From assembly GCF_023856365.1 (NCBI RefSeq), contig NW_026042410.1, positions 62,001 to 126,000 on the forward strand: a stretch of DNA of 64,000 nucleotides, given 5' to 3'. Within the stretch, counting starts at the first letter, position 1. Every line of letters starts with the position of its first letter. Positions 32,431-43,909 of this stretch are shown here, piece after piece. A program made the position numbers and the translations under genes. The stretch is from Brienomyrus brachyistius (taxonomy: Eukaryota; Chordata; Actinopteri; Osteoglossiformes; Mormyridae). The notes under the pieces were generated by a model. It searched no databases, was not told where the DNA came from, and saw only the letters and a list, made by a program, of their open reading frames with translations.

Positions 32431-33640
32431 TGCTGTAAGCATACAGATGTCCTGCATTTGTGGAACATTTTGTTTGTGCTGCTGTTTATATGTGTTGTTG
32501 ACGCTGCAGTCAGTAATTTTCCACTAGCAGTCTCACCTCTGCATTTTACAGGAAGACTGACCGACTGAGAGCAGGGTGTTTGTGTCTCTCTTCTCAGTGA
32601 GCGAAAACCACACAACCATCAGGTCCTCAGCTCAGGCCCACTGCTTCACTAGAAAAACCACAAAGGGTATTTTTATCTAAAAGTGGGTGAGCAAGTGAGA
32701 TGTTATTGACAGCATGAATTTGTCTACTAACATTTTAAATTCAAACCTAAAAAGCAGTATGTCCAGGATGTCAGTAATTACATTTAGTCAGTATGAACAA
32801 TTTGGGTGCAATAATATAGAATAATGTAGAATTTTGCATAATTCAGTTAATACCAGTAAGATACCGATCATTAACACTATAAGGTCATGTTGCTGAATCT
32901 CATTGTTAAAGTTAAATGAATCTACGCATTTTTATACACACAAGACTGTGCTTAGTTCATCTTTCAGTCAACACACAGTGAGGCAAATCTGACCATCTTA
33001 ATTGTTTTTGCTTGTGTGGAATGGCATCCCATGCAGGCCTGTGCTCTGTGCTTCCTGGGACAGGTCCCACCCTCTCCAGACCCCGATGAGAATTAGTAGT
33101 CGCTGGATAAAAGATTGACAAAAGATAAAAATACAAAAGTCATTCTTGCTGTCTAACCTCTGATTACTGCATGACATTTCTGATTTCTGATAACTGATAA
33201 GTAGAAAATATGTTTAGTCTCTTGCTTGGTGGTAAGAAAAAAGGAGAACCACAAAGAGCACAGTCATTTTCAAGGTTATTTCTCACTGGTCAGTGTGAAA
33301 GGCTGCGTCATTAATATAACGCCGGGCTCAGCACAGTGACTGCACCTGCGCTGCACTGTAGAACACAAGCCAGGCTGCAGACCATCAGCCCTGAAAGTTA
33401 AAACAGGACTCGTATGTGTGTCATGTGGTGTTTAATAAAAATTTACAGGACAGAACATAGTGGATTCAGTTTCCTTTGCTCTTACACTCCCAGTCCAAAG
33501 TGTGGCCACGACTGCTGTCAATGCATCTGTCTCTTTTTTCACCTTAATTTTTCACCTGTGTTATTCACCTTAATATCAAAAGGCTCCAAAGCAGTACAGT
33601 AATGCAGAACAAATATTGTAACTAACAAGGAAGTGGGGAG
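32431..33640. other. no gene; old SINE remnant at 33012-33130
   Basis: GAATGGCATCCCATGCAGGC and CTTCCTGGGACAGGTCCC match the 3' body of old CATC-type SINEs on the plus strand. The remainder is AT-rich with no coding signal. Confidence 0.4.
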
Positions 33641-33649
33641 GTAATGGAC

Positions 33650-34567
33650 AGAAGTGTTGGTTTTTGGTAACTCCACTCCTCTGACCTCCACTGTAATTTT
33701 AGGTTCCTTGGAACAATATTGTAAACCAGTCATCACACATCACACACATAAAGTCGACACCAACCTTAAGTTTGACACTCAGATAAGGTTAGTTGTCAAG
33801 TCAAGCTTTTTACAATTGAGGCAGTTGGCCAAAATAAAGCCAATTCTTTCTAGGCAGCACTTTGAGACAGTAATCCACTCTTTTGTCACTACTAGTTTGG
33901 ACCACTGTAACGCCCTCTATGTTGGGGTTAGAGGCTCCACTATTGTTCACCTCCAGAAGGTTCAAAATGCTGCCGCACATGGAAATATGAGCATGTCTCC
34001 CCCATTTTAGCCTCACTCCACTGGCTGCCCGTACATTTTAGGATTCATTTTAAAATTCTGTTATTTGCTTTTAAAGCCCTCAGTGGTCTTGCTCCATCTG
34101 ACCTCTGTGAGCTGCTTCACCCTTACACCCCCACCCGCTCTCTCAGGTCAGCTGATCAGCTGTTCCTGACGGTTCCTAAGACTCAGCGTGAGCTTAGAGG
34201 GGATCGAGCCTTTGCAGTCGCAGCTCCTAAAATGTGGAATGACTTGCCTTTTCACATTAGAGAGGAATCCCCTCTGTCCGTTTTTAAATCTCTTCTAATC
34301 TCTTCTCCTTCACCTTTGACACATTGTGAGATGTTAATTTTAATAGTAAATCTTATTTTAATCTTAGCCTTTTCTTTATTAATTAATTGATTTTTTTAAA
34401 TTTTTATTAATGGCCTTTTACTCACATTGAATGTTTTGGTTTTTATTAAATTTCTTTTACTTCGTTTTTAAGTGTGTGAATGTTTTTATTTATTCCTTTG
34501 TGCAGCACTTTGGTCCATAAGGTTGTTTAAAGTGCTTTTCAAATAAAGAGCTGGATTGGATTACATT
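33650..34567 (+). mobile_element. L2-like LINE 3' fragment
   Basis: Reads SFLQLRQLAKIKPILSRQ, FVTTSLDHCNALYVG, then in a shifted frame LASLHWLPVHFRIHFKILL, GLAPSDLCELLHPY and APKMWNDLPFHIREE. This is the L2 reverse-transcriptase C-terminal region. The 3' end GTGCTTTTCAAATAAAGAGC is a usual tail. 5'-truncated, at least one frameshift. Confidence 0.75.
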
Positions 34568-35043
34568 GGAAGATGGCTCAACAAATCTCTTTCACAGAAT
34601 GTAAAATTCGACAGAGGGCGCAAGGTGACATTCTGTCAGGGGCCCAGAATTTTTAGCTACACCTCTGTGTTACTGTGTTTTTTTTGTTCTAGCCATCAAT
34701 AACTCTGGAGTTGCTATATCGCCACCTGGTGGTGAAAAGATCAGACAAAAATATGTACACATGTTACCAACAGTTTGAAATTGAAGTGCAGAGTTAACAG
34801 GTTTAATTAATCGTCCCCACGGATGCCAGTCATGAAATTTGAGAATTGCAAATTAAAACACAGGAAAAAATCAGGAACACTACAAGATAAAATATTTAGC
34901 AAACACTCAATGTGCATCCAGGGTGACAAGGGACAACTGGAGGATGATATGACAATCTGACAGTGACATTCACAGCACTTTATATGTTGCCAAAAACAGA
35001 AAAGGGGATTAAAATCAAGAATCAGAAATCATGTATGAGGGTG
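34568..35043. other. no gene recognised
   Basis: The reverse strand at 34719-34732 (CCACCAGGTGGCGA) fits the CTCF core at 13 of 14 positions. A 13-bp target duplication of the next SINE lies at 35031-35043. Confidence 0.35.
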
Positions 35044-35318
35044 GGGCTGCTTGGTGGTGCAGTGATTAGCACTGTTACCTCCCACCACTGGGACTCAGGT
35101 TCGAGTCTCCGCCTGGGTCACATGTGTGGGGAGTTTGCATGTTCTCTCTTGCTAAATTGGCCGTAGGAGTGCATGTGTGTGTGAATGGTGTGTGAATGTG
35201 CCTTGCAATGAGCTGCCCCCCCGTCCTGGGTTGTTCCCTGCCTCGTGCACAGATCCTGCCAGGATAGGCTCTGGACCCCCCGCGACCCAGTAGCATAAGC
35301 GGTTTAGACAATGGATGG
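35044..35318 (+). mobile_element. tRNA-derived SINE with internal deletion
   Basis: Head GGTGGTGCAGTGATTAGCAC and B-box-like GGTTCGAGTCTC are intact. About 70 bp after GCATGTTCTCT are missing. Flanked by a 13-bp duplication ATGTATGAGGGTG (35031-35043 and 35319-35331). Confidence 0.88.
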
Positions 35319-35339
35319 ATGTATGAGGGTGAGTCACAA

Positions 35340-35562
35340 TGACGACAGCTGCTCTGTTGACTTGGTCCCAGGAGTCGTCAGCGTTGGTCTGCCGGGGCCC
35401 CCGTCCTGTCTGTGGAAGCACCCGTCTTGTTGGCTGTTCTCTCTGCCTGGGCCCCCTCTCCTGCTGCCTCACGTTTGGGTTGAAGTGGCTCCCCAGTGCT
35501 TCTGTAAAGCTCTTTGTGTATCTTAGAAAAGGGCTGTATAAATGTAACATTCATTCATTTAT
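35340..35562 (+). mobile_element. LINE 3' UTR fragment
   Basis: Reads TTGACTTGGTCCCAGGAGTC...GGGCCCCCTCTCC and ends TAAAGCTCTTTGTGTATCTT...TGTATAAATGTAACATTCATTC, an L2-type LINE tail. Confidence 0.55.
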
Positions 35563-36105
35563 TCAAGGTCCCAGCCAGAAGAGTGCAGTACTACACTGTC
35601 CCCCACAGCCTGAATCAGCTGGATGTTATAGGATTAAGACACTTCCTGCATTAGGCCATTTACCCTCAGTGTATTTCCATACCCTGACAGGATGGATGAC
35701 AATACTATGGCCCTAATTTTCAATACACAGTTTTCACAGGAGTCTCACCCTCATCCACATTCTCTGCATTCCTTATCTCATGCTTCTTTGCCACCCGCAT
35801 CTCCTCTGCCTGCTTTGTCTCATTTTCCCACAATTGAAACACCGTCCAATTTGTCTCTGTTTTAGTTCTACCACATTAGTCCCTGAGCAGTCCCTGAGCA
35901 ACCAGTCTGATCCCGTTCCTCTAATTTCAGACGCATCTGGCTTATCTGATTGGGACTGAAGCTGCTGTTACTAGGAAAACCACATTCGTCCCACTGGGGC
36001 AGGTCTGACACCGCGTCCTTCCCATATGTCTCCCATAATTGTTGTACAGAATTTCAGCTGGAGTTCTTTCCCAGAAGCAAGTAATTTCACTTTAGCACCT
36101 GTTCA
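35563..36105. other. no gene; weak zinc-knuckle-like text on minus strand
   Basis: The minus strand near 35880-35770 contains GRCFNCGK, but the rest of a CCHC knuckle is missing. It may be a retroelement gag remnant. Confidence 0.25.
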
Positions 36106-36740
36106 GTAAAAGTCAAGTAGGTCTTTAATGTTATTTTTAACTTTACACAGTTGAGTATAGTACAGTTACAAAAGAAACTGTTTCCCTCGGACCAAGGTGC
36201 TACTTAAATTAACAGAAGACTAACACATACCAACCTAGCAACATACTGTATGGTGCATAATGAGCAAAAACTGTGCAAACATTGCAGGACAGTGCAAAAA
36301 GAGAGGACAACTGACACCAACGAGCACAAACAGCACAGTAAACCCAGTACTGAGAAGGCGCAGTTTGGTTGTCCAATGAGGTAGCAATAAAAATAAATAA
36401 AAGTAACTGTAAACATGGCGACAATAAGATAAAAAATAGTAGTTAAATAATAAAGTGTGTTAATGAGTGTATGTGTGTGTGGTATCAGATTAGTCCCTGA
36501 GAGTTCAGTAGTCTGACGGCATGGGGGATAAAGCTGTTTGAGTCTGGCTGTAAAGGCCCGAATGCTCCGGGACCTATTTCCAGAAGGCAGGAGGGTGAAA
36601 CGATAATGTGAGGGGTGGGTGGGGTCATCCACAATGGTGGTGGCTTTGCGGATGCAGTGTGTGGTGTGAATATCTGTGATGGAGGGGAGAGATATGTTAG
36701 GGTTATCTTCTTCTGAAGATGCGCTGGAAACAAACCAGTC
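36106..36740 (-). mobile_element. Rex1-like LINE 3' region
   Basis: The minus strand reads NISLPSITDIHTTHCIRKAT, DDPTHPSHYRFTLLPSGN and RSIRAFTARL, then NSFIPHAVRLLN in another frame. This is the Rex1-type C-terminal order (LPSLxxIY...DPxHPxHxLFxLLPSG.RxRSIR...NSFxPxAVxLLN), with frameshifts. The 3' UTR follows to about 36106. Confidence 0.7.
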
Positions 36741-36767
36741 TCTGAACACAGAACAACGCAGACAGCT

Positions 36768-37521
36768 GTGATGACGTTTTACTTGCTGCAAGGTGTAGGG
36801 AATCCACTTGCAGAGTCTCCGCAGTTTCAGCAAAATGATGGTTTATTGAACAGCAAAAATAATACAATGTAATACAGTGTAGAGACACACCGGGTACTGA
36901 AAGGCAGCTCAGATACAAATTGAAGACAGTTCTTCACCCCCCTTTATACCCAAAAAGGCCCTCCCCACCAAGGTGTTGTGTGTAGGTGTTGTGAGTGAAT
37001 TTACATATAAAGAGTGACCCCCTGGAGTGTGAGGATCCTGAGACAGGGACGGGACAGGACAGGGTGGAGACTTTTATGATCATTGTAATTCAATTCTTAT
37101 CACCTTATCTTATCCTTATCACCATAGTGGTGCCAACTGGAACCCCCATTCTCTCCCTGGCTTCCCCCATGATCATAAATTCCTAACATTGTCTGCATTC
37201 AAATGATCAACCAAGAACCTTGGGACATTTTTACCACTTTTCCTTACAAAGGGAAGCCCGGTCCTGACCTCGAGGTGTCAGCCTCTCAGTCGAACTCAGC
37301 CAACTTCGAAAGAGTAACTCCCCTCGCAGTGTCTTTTATTGAGGTACACAAACAGGATATGCAACTGACATTGAACATTGTTTGTCACCATATATGGGGT
37401 GGAAATATTCAAGCGACAGTTCTTGAGACGTGTTATTGCTCAATTAAGATCAAGCTGCGGCAGGGTGTTGTTTCTAAGCGTCTAGCAAAATGATGATAAA
37501 AAAAGTACATATTTCTCTAAC
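36768..37521 (-). mobile_element. probable solo LTR nested in the LINE
   Basis: Between the two parts of one minus-strand LINE lies about 750 bp that starts TGTTAGAGAAATATG and ends AAACGTCATCACA on the minus strand. It contains a TATA-like GGGTATAAAGGGG (about 36945) and TTCAATAAACC (about 36850) in LTR order. No clear target duplication was found. Confidence 0.45.
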
Positions 37522-37524
37522 ACG

Positions 37525-38080
37525 ATACTCCCAATGATTTTCTCACCTGTCATCACTATCTGTTGTAGGGACTTGTGATCTGAGGCGACACAGTTCTCAA
37601 AGCAGACCGTGATGCAGCTGCTCAGGGTGCTTTCAACAGTTCCCCAATAGAGTGTGAGAATGGGAGATGGGCTTTTCTGAGCTTCCGTGGAGAGTAGAGG
37701 TGCTGCTGTGCTTTCCTTACTATGGAGCTGATGTTGAAGGACCTGGTGAGATTCTCCGCCAGATGGACAACAAGGAATCTGGTACTCTCTACGATCTCCA
37801 CAGATGAGCCATCGATGTGCAGCAGAGAGTGGTCACTCTGTGTTTTGTGTTCTTCTAACGTCAACAACCATCTCTTTGGTCAACATTCAGAGACAGGTTG
37901 TTGGCTCTGCAGCAGTCCGATAGTCATCACACTTCCTCTTTGTATGCTGAGTCACCGTTTTTATTGATGAGACCCACAACAGTCTTGTCATCTGCCTGAT
38001 GTTGATGATGGAATTCGAAATGTGCATTGCTGCTCAGTTGTGAGTCATCGGAGTTAACAGCAGTGGGCTGAGCATAAAGT
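37525..38080 (-). mobile_element. Rex1-like LINE reverse-transcriptase C-terminal part
   Basis: The minus strand reads DGSSVEIVESTRFLVVHLAE, AQQHLYSPRKLRKAHLP and further upstream DKTVVGLINKNGDSAY. It matches the region after the palm in Rex1-type LINEs and probably belongs with 36106-36740. Confidence 0.65.
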
Positions 38081-38084
38081 CCTG

Positions 38085-38430
38085 GGTTCCTGCTACAGCG
38101 TCTGAGCAGTTGCCTTCGTCGCCCATAGCTCCTGCGCAGCCCGAGCAGCCGCCTCCGCTGCCCCCTGCGGCCCCAGAGCCCGAGCAGCCGCCGCCTGCTT
38201 TGCCCGTAGCTCCTGAGCAGCCGCCTCCGCTGCCCCCTGCGGCCCCAGAGCCCACGCCCGAGGCGCTCCCTCCGCCTCAAATGACTGTGCCCCCTGGGGC
38301 TCTTGTTCCTGGCCCCACTCCTGTCCCTGACCCAGCTCCAGACTTTCCTGCCCTAGTCCCCGAGGAGGTCCCGGACAGTCTGACCACCGTGTGTGCCACG
38401 CCCCCTGATTATCCACGTGTGCTTCCCTGA
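38085..38430 (+). mobile_element. gypsy 3' Pro/Ala-rich coding end running into the LTR
   Basis: Reads PPAAPEPEQPPPALPVAPEQ and ends VCATPPDYPRVLP plus a stop. The last 16 or so codons lie inside the LTR sequence. The same ending occurs at 58597-58635. It fits a low-complexity C-terminal tail of a gypsy polyprotein. The upstream polymerase region is absent here. Confidence 0.6.
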
Positions 38431-38629
38431 TCGTACCCAGCTGTGTCCGATTATTTTCAATCAGTCCTGTCTATTTGAGTTCATGTCTTACTAGAGTTCA
38501 GTGTCCGTCATTGAAGTCCGTCTGCGTGAGATGTTTCCTGCACCCCGTGTTCCTAATAAATCCCCGTATCCTGCCTGCCTTGCCTGTTTCCTGCCCGTCC
38601 GCCGCTCCCGTTAAATGGCGATCGTGACA
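38383..38629 (+). mobile_element. gypsy-type LTR
   Basis: Shares GTGTGCCACGCCCCCTGATTA and the CGATCGTGACA end with 19678-19954. It lacks the TGTCATGCCCGGCTCG start, so the 5' limit is approximate. It follows the Pro-rich coding end, as a 3' LTR should. Confidence 0.75.
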
Positions 38630-38639
38630 CAAGGCACAC

Positions 38640-39010
38640 GCACATCAAGTACCAATGCAGCAAATACAGATGAACAATTTAGGAGGAATACTAGTCAAAG
38701 GAAGGAAGAAAAGCAGCCCACCCTATCTCATGGTCACGGACACAAACATCAGGGAGTGTTATGAAGAAGACATCACACTTAACACCATTGGTTTTATGCA
38801 GTGAATTACACCAGAGAGAGTTTTTACATTCTAGCTGTGTTACGTAACATTCCTCAGCCTTCAGGTTTTTTCCACACAATGCACGACATGCAGGGGTGCC
38901 AAACAAAACAGCGGAACTGCAGTGTAGCCAATTATTTGTTTCAGTAGTTTTAAGAAAACTAGAACATAAAATGTTTGTTTTACTTAGTCCACAAAAGAGT
39001 TTTTACCTAT
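38640..39010. other. no gene recognised
   Basis: Between the gypsy LTR and a gypsy gag fragment on the other strand; no coding signal. Confidence 0.3.
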
Positions 39011-39019
39011 CTTAGTGTA

Positions 39020-40540
39020 TTTTACATCACATACACTCTCGGTCCGTTGTGGAGTCCATCCCACTGTAGTTGGAGAATGCTGCCATCAGTCGCTTGGTGT
39101 AGCACTCGCAGGATTTACCAGGCTCCTGTTTAAACTGATGCATCATGCCCCAGTCCATGCGCAGGAGGACCAGTCTCTGAAGGGCTGTCGCATGGTGAGG
39201 CCTGTTCTGCCTGGGGTCCAGCAGGTCACTGGCAATGTCCTTCAACTCACAGTGGGCTTGCGTTCATAGTGGGGTACCGCAGGGTTCGATTTTAGGACCA
39301 CTATTGTTCCTAATTTACATAAATGATATGGATACCAATATATACAGTAAACTGGTGAAATTTGCAGATGACACCAAGGTGGGTGGTGTAGCAGATACTG
39401 AATTAGTGGCTCAGCAGCTACAGCGGGATCTTGATTTAATTAGTGACTGGGCCGATACCTGGCAGATGAAATTTAACGTCGATAAATATAAGGTACTCCA
39501 TCTAGGGAGCAGAAATATAAAGTACAGGTATTTCATGGGTGTCACTGAAATAAAGGTAGCTGATCATGAGAAAGACCTTGGTGTGTATGTTGATGCTTCC
39601 ATGTCCCATTCTCGCCAGTGTGGGGAAGCAATAAAAAAGGCCAATAGGATGTTGGGGTATATCTCCAGGTGTGTGGAGTTTAAGTCAAGGGAGGTAATGC
39701 TAAGATTATACAATTCCTTGGTGAGACCTCACCTAGAATATTGTGTGCAGGTTTGGTCACCATATCTTAAAAAGGACATTGTGGCCTTAGAAAAGGTGCA
39801 GCGTAGGGCCACAAAAATGATTCCTGGTCTTAGAGGAATGTCATACGAGGAACGGTTACTTGAGCTAAATCTGTTCAGTCTCAAGCAAAGGAGATTGAGG
39901 GGGGACATGATCCAGGTATATAAGATTCTAACAGGTTTGGATGCTGTTCAACCAAATAGTTACTTCAGCATTAGTTTAAATACACGAACTCGTGGCCATA
40001 GGTGGAAATTAGCGGGAGAACATTTCAAGCTGGATTTAAGGAAGCACTTCTTTACGCAGCGTGTAGAGTATGGAATAGTCTTCCTGATAATGTAGTGCAA
40101 GCTGAATCCTTGGGTTCCTTTAAATCAGAGCTAGATAAGATTTTAACGACTCTGAGCTATTAGTTTAGTTCTCCCCAAGCGAGCTTGATGGGCCGAATGG
40201 CCTCGTCTCGTTTGTATAGTTCTTATGTTCTTATGTTCAACTCCTTCATCTACAGTGTCAGATGAGCAAACCTTATCTCCCCCTTGAGGATTTGGACATA
40301 CCAACATAGGGGCAAGAATTTCTGCTACCTCGTCCTGCTGCCTGAGTGTTTCGCCACGGCACTTCTTCACCGAGAAGGAGGTAGAGTCGGGTGCTGAATG
40401 GTTATGATCCTCGTCTGCAGGGGGGAGAGGGGAAGGGGCAGGGGAACCACTGGCTACTCCTCCCTCGGTGGCATAAGGAGGAAGCTGCTGTTTGGGCAGC
40501 AATGCTTGGGCAGGAGCCACACAGTTTATTTCTGGGTATC
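39020..40540 (-). mobile_element. gypsy gag remnant interrupted by a CR1 insertion
   Basis: Minus-strand parts 40540-40244 (DEVAEILAPMLVCPNPQGG, CSSDTVDEG) and 39248-39027 (DIASDLLDPRQNRPHHATAL, QFKQEPGKSCECYTKRLMAA) belong to one gag. They are split by the CR1 copy at 39249-40235. The uninterrupted relative at 10980-11420 reads GATGAAGGAGTTGGGGGATG across the site. Confidence 0.65.
39249..40235 (+). mobile_element. CR1-like LINE, 5'-truncated, long open frame
   Basis: Open from 39235 to 40095 with GVPQGSILGPLLFLIYINDM, FADDTK (39361-39378), SDWADTWQMKFNVDKYKVLH, DYEK-like HEKDLGVYVDA and VRPHLEYCVQVWSPYLKKDI. This is the CR1 reverse-transcriptase palm to C-terminus, with the catalytic Asp pair kept. 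A frameshift near 40060 breaks the last segment. It ends in two TTCTTATG units, as CR1 3' ends do, and is flanked by TTCAACTC (39241-39248 and 40236-40243). Confidence 0.9.
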
Positions 40541-40544
40541 TAAT

Positions 40545-41650
40545 TAGCGGACACCATTAGGTCCCTTCAGGGGCTCCACAGACAAACTCATTGACAAAAT
40601 AGAATTGTCACAGAAAAATTCTTTGTCACATGCTCAGTCGACATGGACTGTGTGCTATTTACATATTTTTGGCACAAACGAAATCTCATATGCATATCGA
40701 TGTATCTTTCGCACAAGTGGACCTCCATCACTTTAAAGAGGGTAAACTCTGATCAGGAAATTTACGACGTCAGAATAAACGGATTTTTTAACAGAAGTAA
40801 CTGACATGCCCTAATAAGGAAATGCATACAATCAGAATACAATATCTGTGGTTTTTAACAGTGGTAACAATCTGATAATGAAAGGAATCAGATCAACATT
40901 TCTATAGCATGTAACAGAGCTTGCTCCCCTCCAGAACTCATTGTTCCAGTAGTTATCTGAAATCATCTGCAGGAGCTATTCTTTTATTTGTATATTAAGC
41001 ATAATTATTCATGAATATTATTGATTATGTTTATTTGTTTAATGTTTTTATTTATTCGTATTTATTGTTTATAATATAATGTTATATAGTATTGCAACAC
41101 TTGAAACGAGAGGTACTTGCCTGCCTTAGTGATATTTACTATTGTCTAAGTGTATTCCCACCTGTAGGAGGCAGCAATGGTTGTTATTAAAGGTGCTGAG
41201 ATTACGCGGCTCAGGGCTGAAGGTGCAAAGTGAAACAGTCATTGACCGTATTTGCCATGTGTGATGGTGTCTGCATATCGGCCCTTTTGCGCCAAACAAA
41301 CCAGTTCAAAGTACTGTGTGTTAAAATATCATATGAATAAATCCTCTCAAGAACTAAACTCAATATCGTATCCTCATCATTCAACGCGTCTGACTTTTGC
41401 ACCTCTTACCACAAGGCAGTGGATTACATGGGGAAATTACAAACAAGGAGAATTTAATCTGTTTTTCCTCTACATTGTCGTTATTCAGAATATTACAGAC
41501 TATGAACAAAAACGGACAATGTAAGAAAATAAAAAAATGTGTATGACAGAAAGCTAGAGTATTTTTGCAATGGTGAGCACTAGCTGGTTTATGTACTAGC
41601 TCACACTCAAGAAACAGCATAAATGCTACTCATACACAGTTGGGGGGCAG
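40545..41650. other. no gene recognised
   Basis: AT-rich intergenic DNA; ORFs here lack similarity I can name. Confidence 0.3.
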
Positions 41651-41654
41651 GGGT

Positions 41655-41860
41655 CAGTCCTTGTGCCTGTAATGAGGTCACCAGTTGAAACTAACCCAGC
41701 CTCAGCACGTCTGTGGGTCCTTGAGCAAGGCCCTTAACCCCCAGCTCCCTGGGCGCCCCAACAGGTAGCTGCACTTCGCGGACAACTTACTCCACAAAGA
41801 GTAAGTTGAGGGAGACATAAAAAACACAATTTCCCCACGGGGATTAATAAAGTCCATCCA
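41655..41860 (+). mobile_element. second tRNA-derived SINE family, copy 2
   Basis: Body CCTTGAGCAAGGCCCTTAAC and tail CCCACGGGGATTAATAAAGT match the copy at 25040-25262. Confidence 0.7.
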
Positions 41861-43765
41861 TCTATGGAATATTATTTAGCACTATATAACGCAGAATATA
41901 AGAATTACGATTTTATAAAAAGTATGCCAAATATCCATGATATAATCATTACAATGTAAACATTATAATGTAATCAACACAATGGAACCAACTGAGTATG
42001 TATTTGCACCTTTTGTTAGTCTGAGTTTCTGTTAGCTACTTTGTTAGTCCTGAATCTATGAATATTCACATTTTTATCGCGTATATTTTATCACTATGTA
42101 AAAGGACAAATATATTATCAACCTTTTAGTGAGACAATGTGTAAACGGCTGAAACTACCAAGGTTTACTACTGAAGGAAGGGATTCACCTGAGTTCACCA
42201 AAAGTTCATGGCTGAGTATTTTTAAAAAACCAAGTGGAGCTGCTCGCGCCACTATTATGTTCAACCGAGAGGCCAAACGGTAAAAGAAATGACTGTCAAA
42301 CTTATCACCTAGGGGTAAATATAAATCTATACAAATATCACCTGCATGCACATTACTTCTTTTACAATAACCAACTCCTGATCCATACTGTTAGTCGTGA
42401 AAAAAATAACTATTGTGTACATAGAGGCCCTGTGTAAAAAGATAACTGCCAAGGAAAAGATCAAAAACATTTATTTCAAGGATTCAAAGTTTTTATGGTC
42501 ATGTACAGTGTAAAGTGCAGTTCTTATTTGATTAACTTGAATGTCTTCACAGACAAGACGATTAAACAAATAAAGCAGCGCAACATTACAGTAACTAACA
42601 ACAAACAAAGCTCACGAGTACTATTACAATATTCATATCATTTATTTAAATTTAATTTTACCAAGTAAATTAATTGAAAAGCAGTTACCGCTTTACCTGC
42701 TTCTCGGGAGAAATAGCAGATATACAAACGTCATGTATGTAACTAAAATCTTAAGCCAATAAGGGCAAAGTTGTGTCGTAATGGAGGCGGATCCAGCCTG
42801 TGCAGCCTGCTAAGAGGTGCTGCCTGATGTGTCTTGCTCTCGCGGAGTTTTGGTACCATGTGACATGGTGACGTAATGCAACGGGCGATAAAAAATATAA
42901 CCATGATGCATTGCGTCAGGACCAGAATGCATTGCTTTAAGCTAGCGCTGTATGTGGGTGCATGAAGTGGAAAGCACCCAATAATAAACATAACATTTTT
43001 TAAAAAATGTTTTCTTCACCGGTGCAGTGAATTTAAATAAAGAGCTATGATGGTGCTGCAAATGGCTTTGCATAGTAGTTAGTAGTAGCATTAGCCGCTG
43101 TGTGCGGCATTAGCTTTCTACAGTCCTTACAGATGGTTCGTGTTTTGTCTGTCTCCCTTTCGCCATTTATATTTTCCGCCGGGCACCCGAAATGCTGACA
43201 CACAAAAGATTCAAAAGTGTCTGGGGTATCTACTATAGTAATTTAGTCAGATGCCGACATATTTACAGCAGCTCATTTGCAGCGCATTCGTGAAACGGCT
43301 TTTCGCTCCAACGAGAAATCTCGTCATGTTGTAATATCGCGAGATCTCGTGACACGCGTTTCACTCCCACTTCTTAGTAACAGTCATGATTTGATAAAGT
43401 GACAACCTGCGTAATAATTGGTAATACATAGAGTTTGCTATTGTTCAGGCTAGCAGACTGTTATGGCTTGAGGTTAATGGTGCCTGTTACTTGTGAATTT
43501 TCACATTTGCAGGGATCTTCTGCCTCGTGAACGTGAAACGGGTAATTATGCTAAAAGAAGAAAAAAGCAGAACTGCAATGTGTGTAAGGCTGGTGCTGAT
43601 TTTTCAGTCTGAACACAGTAAAATTTATACAAATTACCTGTATTCAAACTTGTATTCTTTATATAGTTTGGTTAATTACTATTTAAAAGTTTTATCTGCG
43701 CTCCATTGTATAACTTATATTGGAGACTTGTATGTACTTTTCGATTGGAAATGGTTAGCTGTATA
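41861..43765. other. no gene; LINE tail and CpG-richer patch
   Basis: 42480-42610 (GATTCAAAGTTTTTATGGTC) resembles a LINE 3' tail on the minus strand. 43290-43370 contains CGAGAAATCTCG and TCGCGAGATCTCG, palindromic CGCGAGA-type motifs used at some vertebrate promoters and in some hAT ends. No coding exon recognised. Confidence 0.35.
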
Positions 43766-43909
43766 CAGGGGCGCCGCTAAGGGGGGGAAAGTTGGGACAA
43801 TTCTAAGGGCCCACGCCCTTTAGGGGCCCCCAGAGATCTGAATGGGTGTGATAGGGGGGCCCAACCTCATATTTTGTCATAGGGCCCAAAATTGCTAGCG
43901 GCGCCCCTG
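43766..43909. mobile_element. 144-bp hAT MITE
   Basis: Ends CAGGGGCGCCGCTA and TAGCGGCGCCCCTG, an exact 14-bp inverted repeat. Flanked by an identical 8-bp duplication GCTGTATA (43758-43765 and 43910-43917). No coding capacity. Confidence 0.92.

Noticed and set aside
36204..36833. A 209-codon host gene
   Set aside because: Its only recognisable part is the Rex1-type LINE C-terminus; the rest is LINE UTR and LTR.
42741..42991. An 82-codon minus-strand ORF near a CpG-richer patch
   Set aside because: No motif, no splice context and no related sequence known to me.
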